NCBI GenBank assembly: GCA_900772845.1
Contig: CAAGSD010000006.1
Span: 1 to 64,000, forward strand
Origin: Lachnospiraceae bacterium
GTDB taxonomy: Bacteria; Bacillota; Clostridia; Lachnospirales; Lachnospiraceae
Length of the DNA: 64,000 nucleotides
Direction: 5' to 3'
The position numbers and the translations under genes are program-made. Below, piece by piece: positions 25,474 to 34,100 of the stretch; within the stretch, counting starts at the first letter, position 1, and each line of letters opens with the position of its first letter. The notes beneath the pieces were generated by a model. That model was not told where the DNA came from, searched no databases, and saw only the letters and a list, made by a program, of their open reading frames with translations.

Positions 25474-26163
25474 ATGAGTGAATTATATATGATGGTCACC
25501 ATCACCAATCGTCAGCTGACGAGAAAATTCGTGGAATGCTATAAGGAAAACGGCGCACAGGTCGGCGGGATCACCGTCGGCATGGGAACAGCAGCCAATG
25601 AGATCCTGGATTATTTCGGACTGGACGGCATGGAAAAAAGCATTCTGTTTCATATTGTCACGGACGCTTCCTGGCAGCAGATCAAGGCTGCCCTGCGGAA
25701 AAAGATGCAGATCGACCTTCCGGGAATGGGAATCGCCTTTATCATTCCCGTCAGCAGCATCGGCGGTAAGAAAGCACTGAATTACCTGACCTGTGGGCAG
25801 GAGTTCGTAAAAGGAGAGGAGTCCACATTGAAAGAGACGAAGAATGAGCTTCTGGTAGTGATTGCCAATCATGGATATACGGAACTGGTGATGGATGCAG
25901 CGAGAGAAGTACACGCAGCAGGCGGTACCGTCATCCATGCCAAAGGCACCGGAATGGAGAACGCACAGCAGTTTCTGGGTGTGACACTGGTGCCGGAAAA
26001 AGAAATGCTGTTCATTGTGGTAAAAAGTGAGCAGAAAAATTCCATCATGCGTGCTATAATGGAAAAGGCGGGACTGGAGAGCAAGGCAAAAAGTATCGTA
26101 TTCTCCCTTCCCGTGACAGATACAGCAGGCATGCGCCTGATGGAGGAGATGGGAGAAACATGA
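25474..26163 (+). CDS. Tandem PII-like signalling protein
   Basis: 229 residues formed by two PII/GlnK-like ferredoxin-fold units (about 1-110 and 115-229). Each has the strand-helix pattern of the family; the second contains GGTVIHAKGTGMENAQ in the T-loop position. PII proteins bind nucleotides and small effectors and plug or gate membrane partners. AGGAGGT precedes the ATG. Its stop overlaps the start of the acyltransferase gene (ATGA). The position 11 bp after the DUF1538 gene suggests it regulates that protein. Confidence 0.8.
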   Translation: MSELYMMVTITNRQLTRKFVECYKENGAQVGGITVGMGTAANEILDYFGLDGMEKSILFHIVTDASWQQIKAALRKKMQIDLPGMGIAFIIPVSSIGGKKALNYLTCGQEFVKGEESTLKETKNELLVVIANHGYTELVMDAAREVHAAGGTVIHAKGTGMENAQQFLGVTLVPEKEMLFIVVKSEQKNSIMRAIMEKAGLESKAKSIVFSLPVTDTAGMRLMEEMGET

Positions 26164-27266
26164 TAAACGGCTTATCCCGGCCCAGAAAACAGTTTCTGGA
26201 TGTGCTCCGGGTACTGGCGACCTGTGCAGTGGTGCTGATGCACGTGCTGACAGGCGCAACAGACGTGACAGATGCGTCAAAAATGCCGGAATACCGGGGA
26301 CTGCTGTTGGCAGTGATGGATCTGGTGACATGGTGTGTTCCTGTATTTTTACTGATTTCAGGATATTTATTTTTAGACCCGGAGCGGGAATTGACCTATC
26401 CGGTGATGATTAAAAAATATTGCAGGAGGATTGCCTTGGCGATCCTCCTATTCGGCGTCCCTTACGCCTGTTCCGAACTGATGGTGGCAGAGAGAAGCTT
26501 CCGCATGGGAATGCTCCCGGAGGCACTACGGCTGACACTGACAGGGCATACCTGGTCCCATATGTGGTATCTGTATCTGATCTTTTTCCTGTACTTGATG
26601 ACACCACTGTTGAAAAAAGCTTTGCAGGTGCTTCCCCAATGGTGTATCTGGGGTGTATTATTGCTTCTTTTTGTGGGAAGCAGCATGATGCCTTTTATGA
26701 ATAAGGTACTGAATAACAGTGTACTTCCTGTACTTCCGGATGGAGGTATCCATGTCCTGTATTATATTTGTGGATACTTTTTTGCCCAATGGGAGAAAAC
26801 GGTGGATAAAAAAGAAAAAATGCAGAAGATTTTTGGAACCATGGCAACGGTACTGATGCTGGGAATGGCAGGCAGCAGACTGTTGGCAGATTTTCAGATC
26901 CAGATGGCGTACAATTATCCTTTTACTGTACTGCTTGCCCTTTTACTGTTTGCCGCAGGATGGAGCGGCAGCCCCGAAAAACGATCCGGCGAAGAAGTGC
27001 AAAAGCACCGGACCCTCTGGCAGGCGGCAGGCACTTTGAGCTTTGCTGTATACCTGGTACATCCGGTGTATGTAAATCTGCTCTATAAATTTATGAAGAT
27101 CACACCGTTTACGCTGTTGGAGCAGAGCGGCGTGCAGTCTGTGGCCGCAGGCCAGGTATGGCTGCTTTTCCTGCTGCTTGCCTTCTGCCTGCTGGTACTG
27201 GCGCTTTCAATGGCAACTGCATGGCTGCTTCGTAAGATTCCGGTATTGAAGAAATATGTGCTATAG
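26160..27266 (+). CDS. Acyltransferase 3 (OafA/YrhL-like) membrane protein
   Basis: 368 residues with about 10 membrane helices. The N-terminus FLDVLRVLATCAVVLMHVL contains the active-site histidine pattern of acyltransferase 3 enzymes, followed by FLLISGYLFL and HMWYLYLIFFLYLMTPLL. These O-acetylate or acylate surface polysaccharides or other envelope glycans; the acceptor is unknown here. The start overlaps the stop of the PII-like gene by 4 bases, so it is in the same operon. A terminator follows. Confidence 0.88.
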   Translation: MINGLSRPRKQFLDVLRVLATCAVVLMHVLTGATDVTDASKMPEYRGLLLAVMDLVTWCVPVFLLISGYLFLDPERELTYPVMIKKYCRRIALAILLFGVPYACSELMVAERSFRMGMLPEALRLTLTGHTWSHMWYLYLIFFLYLMTPLLKKALQVLPQWCIWGVLLLLFVGSSMMPFMNKVLNNSVLPVLPDGGIHVLYYICGYFFAQWEKTVDKKEKMQKIFGTMATVLMLGMAGSRLLADFQIQMAYNYPFTVLLALLLFAAGWSGSPEKRSGEEVQKHRTLWQAAGTLSFAVYLVHPVYVNLLYKFMKITPFTLLEQSGVQSVAAGQVWLLFLLLAFCLLVLALSMATAWLLRKIPVLKKYVL

Positions 27267-27269
27267 AAG

Positions 27270-27298
27270 AAAGGAGCCTCGACCAGAGGCTCCTTCTT
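27270..27298. terminator. Bidirectional terminator
   Basis: AAGGAGCCTC / GAGGCTCCTT stem with a 5-base loop. It serves the acyltransferase gene on the plus strand and, with a TTTCTT tail on the other strand, the convergent methyltransferase gene. Confidence 0.8.
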
Positions 27299-27314
27299 AA
27301 TTCTGCTTATGATG

Positions 27315-28223
27315 TTAGTTAGATGAGTTCCGCTGCCAGCGTCCGGAAGCACCGCAGGGTAGTATCAGACCACTCTCAGTGACGGGGAGACCGATCTCCC
27401 CGGCTTCCACATGACCGCCAAACTTTTTCGTCAGGGTGGAATTCATCATATAGGACAGCACGGCGGGCTGCAATCCTGTGGTGTAGGAATTGATCAGGAA
27501 GAACAGCGCATCATCAGACAAAAGCTGTGCGGTCAGTCCCACAAAATCCCAGATATTGTCTTCTATTTTCCAGATCTCCCCCTTGGGGCCTCTGCCGTAG
27601 GAAGGAGGATCCATGATGATGCCGTCGTATTTATTGCCGCGGCGGATCTCACGCTCCACGAACTTCATACAGTCATCCACCAGCCAGCGGATGGGCGCAT
27701 CCGCAAGCCCACTGGCGGCAGCATTCTCTTTTGCCCAGCCGACCATACCCTTGGAAGCATCCACATGGGTCACAGCAGCTCCCGCAGCTGCGGCGGATAC
27801 CGTGGCACCGCCGGTGTAGGCGAAGAGGTTCAGCACCTTTACAGGTCTGTCTGCCTCATGGATCAGGGTGGAGAACCAGTCCCAGTTCACCGCCTGCTCC
27901 GGGAACAGACCGGTATGCTTGAAGCTGAAGGGCTTCAGATGGAAGGTCAGAGGATCAGCCTTGCCGGGAGCTTCCTTCTGGAAAGGCAGAGTGTAATGGA
28001 TCGCCCATTCATCCGGCAAATGGAAAAATTCCCATTCGCCTCCGCCCTTGGCACTCCTGTGGTAATGGCCGTTTTTCTGTTTCCAGCCCTTATGATCGTG
28101 AGGCGTCTTCCAGATGACCTGGGGATCCGGACGGACGAGAATATAATCTCCCCAACGCTCTAACTTTTCTCCGCTGGACGTATCCAGCACTTCGTAATCT
28201 TTCCAATGATCTGCAATCCACAT
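27315..28223 (-). CDS. Class I SAM-dependent methyltransferase, RlmI/RlmK-like
   Basis: 302 residues. A short N-terminal beta-rich part is followed by a Rossmann methyltransferase domain: VLNLFAYTGGATVSAAAAGA (SAM motif I), HVDASKGMVGWAKENA (motif II) and IIMDPPSYGRGPKGE (catalytic NPPY-type motif). The arrangement resembles 23S rRNA cytosine-5 or guanine-N2 methyltransferases of the RlmI/RlmL group, but a PUA domain is not evident. AGAAAGG precedes the ATG. A likely promoter on the minus strand is TTGAAA, 17 bp, TATGCT (28266-28294). Confidence 0.85.
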   Translation of the reverse strand: MWIADHWKDYEVLDTSSGEKLERWGDYILVRPDPQVIWKTPHDHKGWKQKNGHYHRSAKGGGEWEFFHLPDEWAIHYTLPFQKEAPGKADPLTFHLKPFSFKHTGLFPEQAVNWDWFSTLIHEADRPVKVLNLFAYTGGATVSAAAAGAAVTHVDASKGMVGWAKENAAASGLADAPIRWLVDDCMKFVEREIRRGNKYDGIIMDPPSYGRGPKGEIWKIEDNIWDFVGLTAQLLSDDALFFLINSYTTGLQPAVLSYMMNSTLTKKFGGHVEAGEIGLPVTESGLILPCGASGRWQRNSSN

Positions 28224-28265
28224 ATATAAAACCTTTCTGTTGTCTATTCGAATATGTTATTATAT

Positions 28266-28294
28266 AGCATATAATAGAAGCATTTATTTTTCAA
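28266..28294 (-). promoter_or_regulatory. Promoter of the methyltransferase gene
   Basis: On the minus strand TTGAAA, 17 bp, TATGCT, about 43 bp before the start codon. The surrounding bases are very AT-rich and other -10 choices exist. Confidence 0.5.
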
Positions 28295-28368
28295 GATTTA
28301 CTTGAATAAGACCGGCAGATTCACGGAATCTGCGGAAGGGATAGCAAAAAATAAAAACGTAAAAAACG

Positions 28369-28397
28369 TTGATAACTTATAAAAATGGTGATACACT
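28369..28397 (+). promoter_or_regulatory. Promoter of the AAA ATPase gene
   Basis: TTGATA (28369-28374), 17 bp, TACACT (28392-28397), about 54 bp before the start codon at 28451. Confidence 0.7.
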
Positions 28398-28450
28398 ACT
28401 CATATATAGAAATAAAAACGAAAAATCTGTTTATAAATTTGGAGGAAGAT

Positions 28451-29605
28451 ATGAAACTTCTTAGTATCACAGCGGAAGGCTTACCATTATTCAAAGAAAA
28501 CCTTGATTTATCTTTTTATGCACAACAGAGAGTTGCCGAAGAACAGAAGAAAATTTTATATCCTTTATTTTCCAATGTTTATATGAATGCTGCAACCGGT
28601 TTTATAGGTATCAATGCATCCGGAAAGACATCTGTCTTAAAGGTCATTTTACTTGCTTTAAATATCATCAATAATGAACCGATCAATCACATAGAGACAA
28701 AAGAGATATTGGGGGATGCAAAAGAGGTTAAATTGAACATGTATTTCTATTCCGGAAAGACCAAAGAGATCTGTCGTTTGGAAACAATTATTACATCCCA
28801 AAAGAGTAAGTCAGAAGGAATCAGTTATAGTATCGTTTCGGAGTTTTTGTGGACAAAAGGGATAGATGAAGTGACTACCCGGAAAGCAATGCTTAATTTC
28901 GAAGGAAGAAAGCCGATCATGATCAGAAGTAATCATGAGGATTTTTTGCCGGACGATGTGAGCATTATGATTGCGCGAAATAAAAAGACGAAGGAATATG
29001 TACGCATTGTAAATCTTCTGAAATATACAAATGAAAATATTCTTCCGTTTTCGGAAGATATTCCGACAGAGGTCATTACATTTCTGGATCCAACGATTGA
29101 GAGCTTGCATTTTGACAAAAATGATAACAAAACATTGATCCATTTAAAATTTAAAGGTGAAGACGAAATCCTTCTTAATAATCCGGTGGAACTGAATAAC
29201 TATCTGTCATCAGGTACAATAAAGGGAATGATTACTTTTACACTGGCACAGGAGGTATTACAAAGTGGTGGATATCTTGTTATTGATGAAGTAGAGAATC
29301 ATTTTAATAAAGAAATTGTAACCACATTGATGCGGTTCTTTATGGACAATAAGTTGAATAAAAATGGTGGAACCCTCATTTTTTCTACGCATTATCCGGA
29401 ATTACTTGATGAGTATGACCGTAATGACAGCATATTTATTACCAGAAACCGTAATGGGATTACGGTGGAGAACCTATCAAATATACTGACAAGAAATGAT
29501 ATTAAGAAAAGTGATGCGTACCAGAGCGGCTTCCTTGAGGGGACGACTCCGACATATGAGGCTTATATGCAACTAAAGAAGGGCATTGCCTCAACAATCG
29601 TGTAG
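28451..29605 (+). CDS. AAA_15/OLD-like ATPase, possible defence component
   Basis: 384 residues. SMC/OLD-type ATPase: Walker A GINASGKTS (G53-K59-T60), a long middle region, Walker B YLVIDEVENHF (D279-E280) and an H-loop IFSTHYPELLDEYD. There is no TOPRIM nuclease domain. Such ATPases are often paired with a second gene in anti-phage or abortive-infection modules; the gene directly downstream looks like that partner but is broken. GGAGGA precedes the ATG at 28451. The AT-rich composition differs from neighbours, consistent with a mobile accessory module. Confidence 0.82.
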   Translation: MKLLSITAEGLPLFKENLDLSFYAQQRVAEEQKKILYPLFSNVYMNAATGFIGINASGKTSVLKVILLALNIINNEPINHIETKEILGDAKEVKLNMYFYSGKTKEICRLETIITSQKSKSEGISYSIVSEFLWTKGIDEVTTRKAMLNFEGRKPIMIRSNHEDFLPDDVSIMIARNKKTKEYVRIVNLLKYTNENILPFSEDIPTEVITFLDPTIESLHFDKNDNKTLIHLKFKGEDEILLNNPVELNNYLSSGTIKGMITFTLAQEVLQSGGYLVIDEVENHFNKEIVTTLMRFFMDNKLNKNGGTLIFSTHYPELLDEYDRNDSIFITRNRNGITVENLSNILTRNDIKKSDAYQSGFLEGTTPTYEAYMQLKKGIASTIV

Positions 29606-29613
29606 GAGGTGCC

Positions 29614-29957
29614 ATGGAATTAGCAAAATATAAGGCATGTATTTGTGAGGGTGCGGCTGAAAATGCCATTATAGATATACTTCTGGATCATAGGACGTCA
29701 TTAATGTAGTGACCGCTCCGGAAATAGAGATGTTGATCATCTTTAGTGAGGATAAGTACAAGGAATTTAAGAAATCAGGGAAAAAGCCCAGTGACTTCTG
29801 CAAAGAAAATTTAAGGATGACGGAAGTAAAGTCATATGATTTTGTAAGGAACTATTTTCGTGATCCAGAGGTCCTCGTAGATGCAATAAAAAAACATCAT
29901 GCAATGTCGAAAGTACCAAAAGGAGAATACTCATTGCTGGACTTGCTACGACAGTAA
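29614..29957 (+). pseudogene. Broken partner gene of the AAA ATPase
   Basis: A good RBS overlaps the ATPase stop, and translation starts MELAKYKACICEGAAENAI but stops at 29707-29709 after 31 codons. From about 29697 a second frame reads VINVVTAPEIEMLIIFSEDK and continues with a well-formed protein sequence to 29957. The two parts look like the beginning and end of one protein whose middle has been deleted with loss of frame. The family is not recognised. The ATPase may therefore lack its working partner in this strain. Confidence 0.75.
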
Positions 29958-29965
29958 TATACAGA

Positions 29966-29998
29966 AAGAACGCACCGATCATACCGGTGCGTTCTTTT
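29966..29998. terminator. Bidirectional terminator
   Basis: GAACGCACCG / CGGTGCGTTC stem with A-rich and T-rich flanks, between the convergent broken gene and the MerR-family gene. Confidence 0.85.
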
Positions 29999-30002
29999 GT
30001 CG

Positions 30003-30782
30003 TTACAGCTTTATGGGAACGGCTATCTGTGTAATATAGTCCCCGGTATTTTCTCCCCGGCTTGGCGGACCTTCGAGATAAATTGAGCGGAACGGTCCCG
30101 TCATGCAGACATGATTTTCTTCCACGTACTTTGCCAGGGCGTGAAATGCCTTGGAAATCTCATCATAAGCGCCACGGAAATAAATACACAGTGCAGGCGT
30201 TTCCGCAAATTCCATCCGCTCAGGCCCTGTGAAGCTGCTCTCCATAGGGATACAGCACATCAGATCAAGTGTATCGGAATCCTGCGACAGCCGCATGGTA
30301 AACATCCGCGCAACCATAGACATCATCCCGGTTCTCGCAGCAGCAATATAGGTTTCACGCAGACGATCCGAAGCATCGGCAATATCCCGGCATTGATACC
30401 GGCGGGCGTAACACACCTGCTGTGGAAGCGTCGTGCTGCGAACGGTCAGATCCCCATACCTGGCGGCACGCACCTGCAGCAGCTGAATATTGCGGTCAAG
30501 TGCCGCCCGCAGATCCATCAGCCTTTGCAGATGGGCATCTATATTATCCGTACAGTAATAATAGTCCGCAATTTCATTCAGGGAGAGTCCCAGCGTCTGC
30601 AGGGACTTGATGGAACGTATCTGCGTCATATTATCTGCGGTATAGTAACGATATCTGGTGTTCTCATCCTTCACGGCGGGAGTCAGCAGCCCCTTTTCTT
30701 CATAGACCAGAATTGTTTTTCTGGTCACACCGAGTATTTTTGCTATTTCACCGATCTGAAACAGATTTTCATCTTTTTGCAT
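30003..30782 (-). CDS. MerR-family regulator with GyrI-like effector domain (BmrR type)
   Basis: 259 residues. The N-terminal MerR helix-turn-helix (FQIGEIAKILGVTRKTILVYEE, split here by eye as HTH plus wing, ending RYRYYTADN) is followed by a dimerisation helix. A C-terminal GyrI/BmrR-like ligand-binding domain starts around residue 110. Such proteins sense lipophilic or cationic compounds. A perfect palindrome within a 19 bp-spaced promoter lies just upstream, but that promoter faces the other way, toward the giant surface protein gene. Confidence 0.88.
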   Translation of the reverse strand: MQKDENLFQIGEIAKILGVTRKTILVYEEKGLLTPAVKDENTRYRYYTADNMTQIRSIKSLQTLGLSLNEIADYYYCTDNIDAHLQRLMDLRAALDRNIQLLQVRAARYGDLTVRSTTLPQQVCYARRYQCRDIADASDRLRETYIAAARTGMMSMVARMFTMRLSQDSDTLDLMCCIPMESSFTGPERMEFAETPALCIYFRGAYDEISKAFHALAKYVEENHVCMTGPFRSIYLEGPPSRGENTGDYITQIAVPIKL

Positions 30783-30813
30783 CGTACTTTTCTCCGTTTT
30801 TTGTCGAAACTGT

Positions 30814-30844
30814 TTGACTCGTCCCCTAGGGGACGATGTACCAT
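30814..30844 (+). promoter_or_regulatory. MerR-type promoter with 19 bp spacer and central palindrome
   Basis: TTGACT (30814-30819), 19 bp, TACCAT (30839-30844). The spacer is filled by the perfect 16 bp palindrome CGTCCCCTAGGGGACG (30820-30835). Overlong 19 bp spacers with a central dyad are the hallmark of MerR-activated promoters. It points rightward, away from the merR-type gene. Confidence 0.8.
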
Positions 30845-31104
30845 TAATATAGCAGAATGTAAACAGACTGACAAGATAAAAAAGCCGGTCTGTCTATCAG
30901 CGTATCTGTCAATGCCGGTGCAAAGTCTGCCATCAAGCCCGGAAAAAGTGCCACCTTATGTGTGGAAAGGTCGATTCACGACAAAATCGGGTCGATTCAT
31001 GCAAAAAATAGTTTTTTGAGGTAAAAAACAGTTACACTGTGTATAAAGAATGGATTTATGATATACGGAATAACAGGCGTAAGGCGCCAACCAAGGAGGA
31101 ACTT
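30845..31104 (+). other. Leader region of the surface protein gene
   Basis: About 260 bases with no convincing open frame. It contains the direct repeat GGTCGATTCA at 30969-30978 and 30990-30999, spaced exactly 21 bp, and a TATAAA at 31042-31047 without a clear -35. AAGGAGGAA stands just before the ATG at 31105. No terminator is evident between the MerR-type promoter and the gene. Confidence 0.6.
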
Positions 31105-34100
31105 ATGAAGAAACGAGTATTGAGTTTGTGCATGGCATTTGTTCTCAGCTTTTCCATGATGCCCATGACGGCATTTGCGGAAGGAACAGATGCAGTGACG
31201 GAACAGCAGGAGACACAGGGCAGTGAACTTCCTGGGACTGTGGACACCACGGACGGCTCCGCCACCGTTGAAGACATCAGCGGCGGCAATGCTGGCACAA
31301 AGGATGCAGAGGTGGAAGCAGTACAGGCCCTCATCGATGCTCTGCCGGAGGAAGTAACCGCAGATAATGCGGACGGACTCCAGGCACAGCTGATGGCGAT
31401 TGAAGAGGCTCTGGCAGCACTGGACGCAGCGCAGACTGCCAGACTGAATATGACCCGTCTGGAGAATGTTTATGCTGCTCTGAACGTGGCGGTGGCGGCA
31501 CAGGATGCGCATGATCACACTAACATGGGACTGACAGAGTGGACTGCACAGGATTCTCTGCCTGAGAATGCTAGTAGCTATTATCTGGCTTGTGATGTGA
31601 CGTTGACTACGACATGGCATCCCAAGAACAATACGATCCTTTGCCTCAACGGGCATAGCATCACAATGAAAGCTGACGGTGATGTCATTATTGTTGATAC
31701 AGGCGTGACTTTTACACTGTACAACTGCAATTTAAAACAAAATGGCATCACCCACGGTACGAAGAGTGAAGACACTAAATACACCGGTCACGGTGTGAAC
31801 GTAAAGGGTAAATTTAATATGAACGGCGGAGCCATCTTTGGCAATATCGCAGAATACGGTGGCGGCGTGTATGTGGACGGTGGCACATTCAACATGCTTG
31901 GTAAAAGCTTCATTGACGGCAACAATGCCAAGTCATCAGGTGGCGGTGTGTATGTGACCAACAACGGCACATTCATTATGAATCAAGGTTGTATTGGTGG
32001 TGGAGTCCAAAGTGAAGACGGCCATAACCAAGTCCTTTACAAAAGCACTGAAAACACAGCTGTTAATGGTGGCGACGTGTATGTGCATAATGGCACATTT
32101 ACCATGAGCGGCGGCGAAATCAGGAATAATACGGTTACCCAAAATGGCAGCGGTGTATTCGTAGATAGCCAAGGCACGTTTACCATGGCTGGCGGCGAAA
32201 TCTGTAACGGTAATGGTGCCCAAAATGGTGGCGGTGTGTATGTTAATGGCACATTTACCATGACCGGCGGTACAATCTCTAACAATATGGCTGCTCAAAA
32301 TGGCGGTGGTGTATTCGTAAATAACAACAGTAGTTTTAGCATGACCGGTGGTAAAATTGAAGGAAATACTGCAGAATGCGGTGGCGGTGTATATTATCCT
32401 TCTGACAGCAGCCAAGCCACCTTCAAGCTGTCTGGTGGATCGGTCATCAACTCCAATAAAAAAACAGATGGTACGGCAAACAACGTTTATGTGTTCACCA
32501 ACAATCCTATTCAGCTCACCGGTGCGTTGACCGACAGTGCATATATCAGTGTGAGTCCGGAGAAACTGCCTGAGAACACCGATGATCATTCTGTGAAAGT
32601 CGCAACGGGCAATGCTCAGGACGTGGCAGCAGCCGTGGCACACTTTGCTGTTGACGGAGGAGCAGTCAGCGGCTACAAGATCGGCAGTGCTATAGAGGAT
32701 TCTGGCGCTTATATCACAGTGGAGAAACTTGCATCCCACCAGCACCCTGTTTGTGGTGATGTAAACTGTAGCGAACACGGTGAGAGCGTGGAGTGGACGG
32801 CGATCAGTACGGAAGCCGAGCTGAGAAATGCTAAAGCTGGTACTGCGGAAGCACCTAAATACTACTATCTGCTTAATGATGTCGAGTTGACAAATAATCT
32901 TAATACTGGTTGGGTATGGACTCCGAATAAGAATATGGTGCTGTGTTTGAATGGACACAGTATTAAAATGATGGCTGGAAGTATTGCCATGAAGGTCAAT
33001 AACAACTTTACTCTCTGCGATTGTAGAGGTACCGGAAAGGTTATGCATGGAAGGGGATACAAAAATGCGTTGAGGGATGGCAATGCTGTAGTGGTGAGCG
33101 CAAATAGTACCTTCACTATGTATGGCGGCATCATCACTGACAACATCTTTGGTGGACCGTATAAGGGTGGCGCTGTGTATGTGCAATCAAAAGCTGTCTT
33201 CAACATGCACGGTGGCAAAATTACCGGTAATCAGGCGGACACAAATGCCAAGGGCGCCGGTGTGTATGTCGCCGGAACATTCAACATGACCGGTGGTGAA
33301 ATTACTAACAATACGGCTTCCTGGACAAGGCAAAAAGAAACTGATACACCTGAAATGGTTCAGGGTGGCGGTGTATACGTCTCTAAAACCGGCAAGGTTA
33401 ATGTCTCCGGCGATGCAAAGATCTATGACAACTGGTCGCAGCTCGTAGAAAAAAGTGGTACAATTGTCGGTCAAAAGTCTGCTGACAATGTTTATTTGAC
33501 GACAGATGCTGATGGGAACCCGGTGAAAATCACCGTTGCCGGTGCACTGAACGGTGCAAAGATTCAAGTGACCACTGAGGCAGCAATCGCCGCAGGCACA
33601 TATGCCGTCATTGCCGAGGGCACAGAAAACTATGCACTGACAGGGAATGACCTGAACGCTTTCTCAAGCGACGACACTGGCAATACCTATGATAAGAAAC
33701 TGAAGAAAAACAGCATTATCTTTAGCAACGGCGAAATACATGAGCATGGCATCTGTGGCAAGGAAAGCTGCAGCGAGGATGGTCATAGCGATATAGTATG
33801 GAAAGGTATCACGAAGCTTGATGATATTCAGGGAGACGGCAATTATTATCTGCTGAATTCTGTGGAGCTTGATGGTTATTGGGAGTGCACAAAAAAAGTA
33901 AAACTCTGTCTGAACGGATGCACCATCACTGGTGTAAGAGGATTTCAGGTCATCCAGGTCCTAAAAGGAGGATCCCTTGAGATCACCGACTGTAAGGAAG
34001 AAGTCGGCAAGATCACTCACAAATCCAACGAATCCGGTCGGGGTATATATGTTAATGAGAGCAGTCTTACTTTGTGGAACGGTTCTATCACCGGAAATAA

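Noticed and set aside
31936..33186. A 416-codon minus-strand frame inside the adhesin gene
   Set aside because: It is antisense to repetitive beta-helix coding sequence, has no RBS, and gives no recognisable protein.
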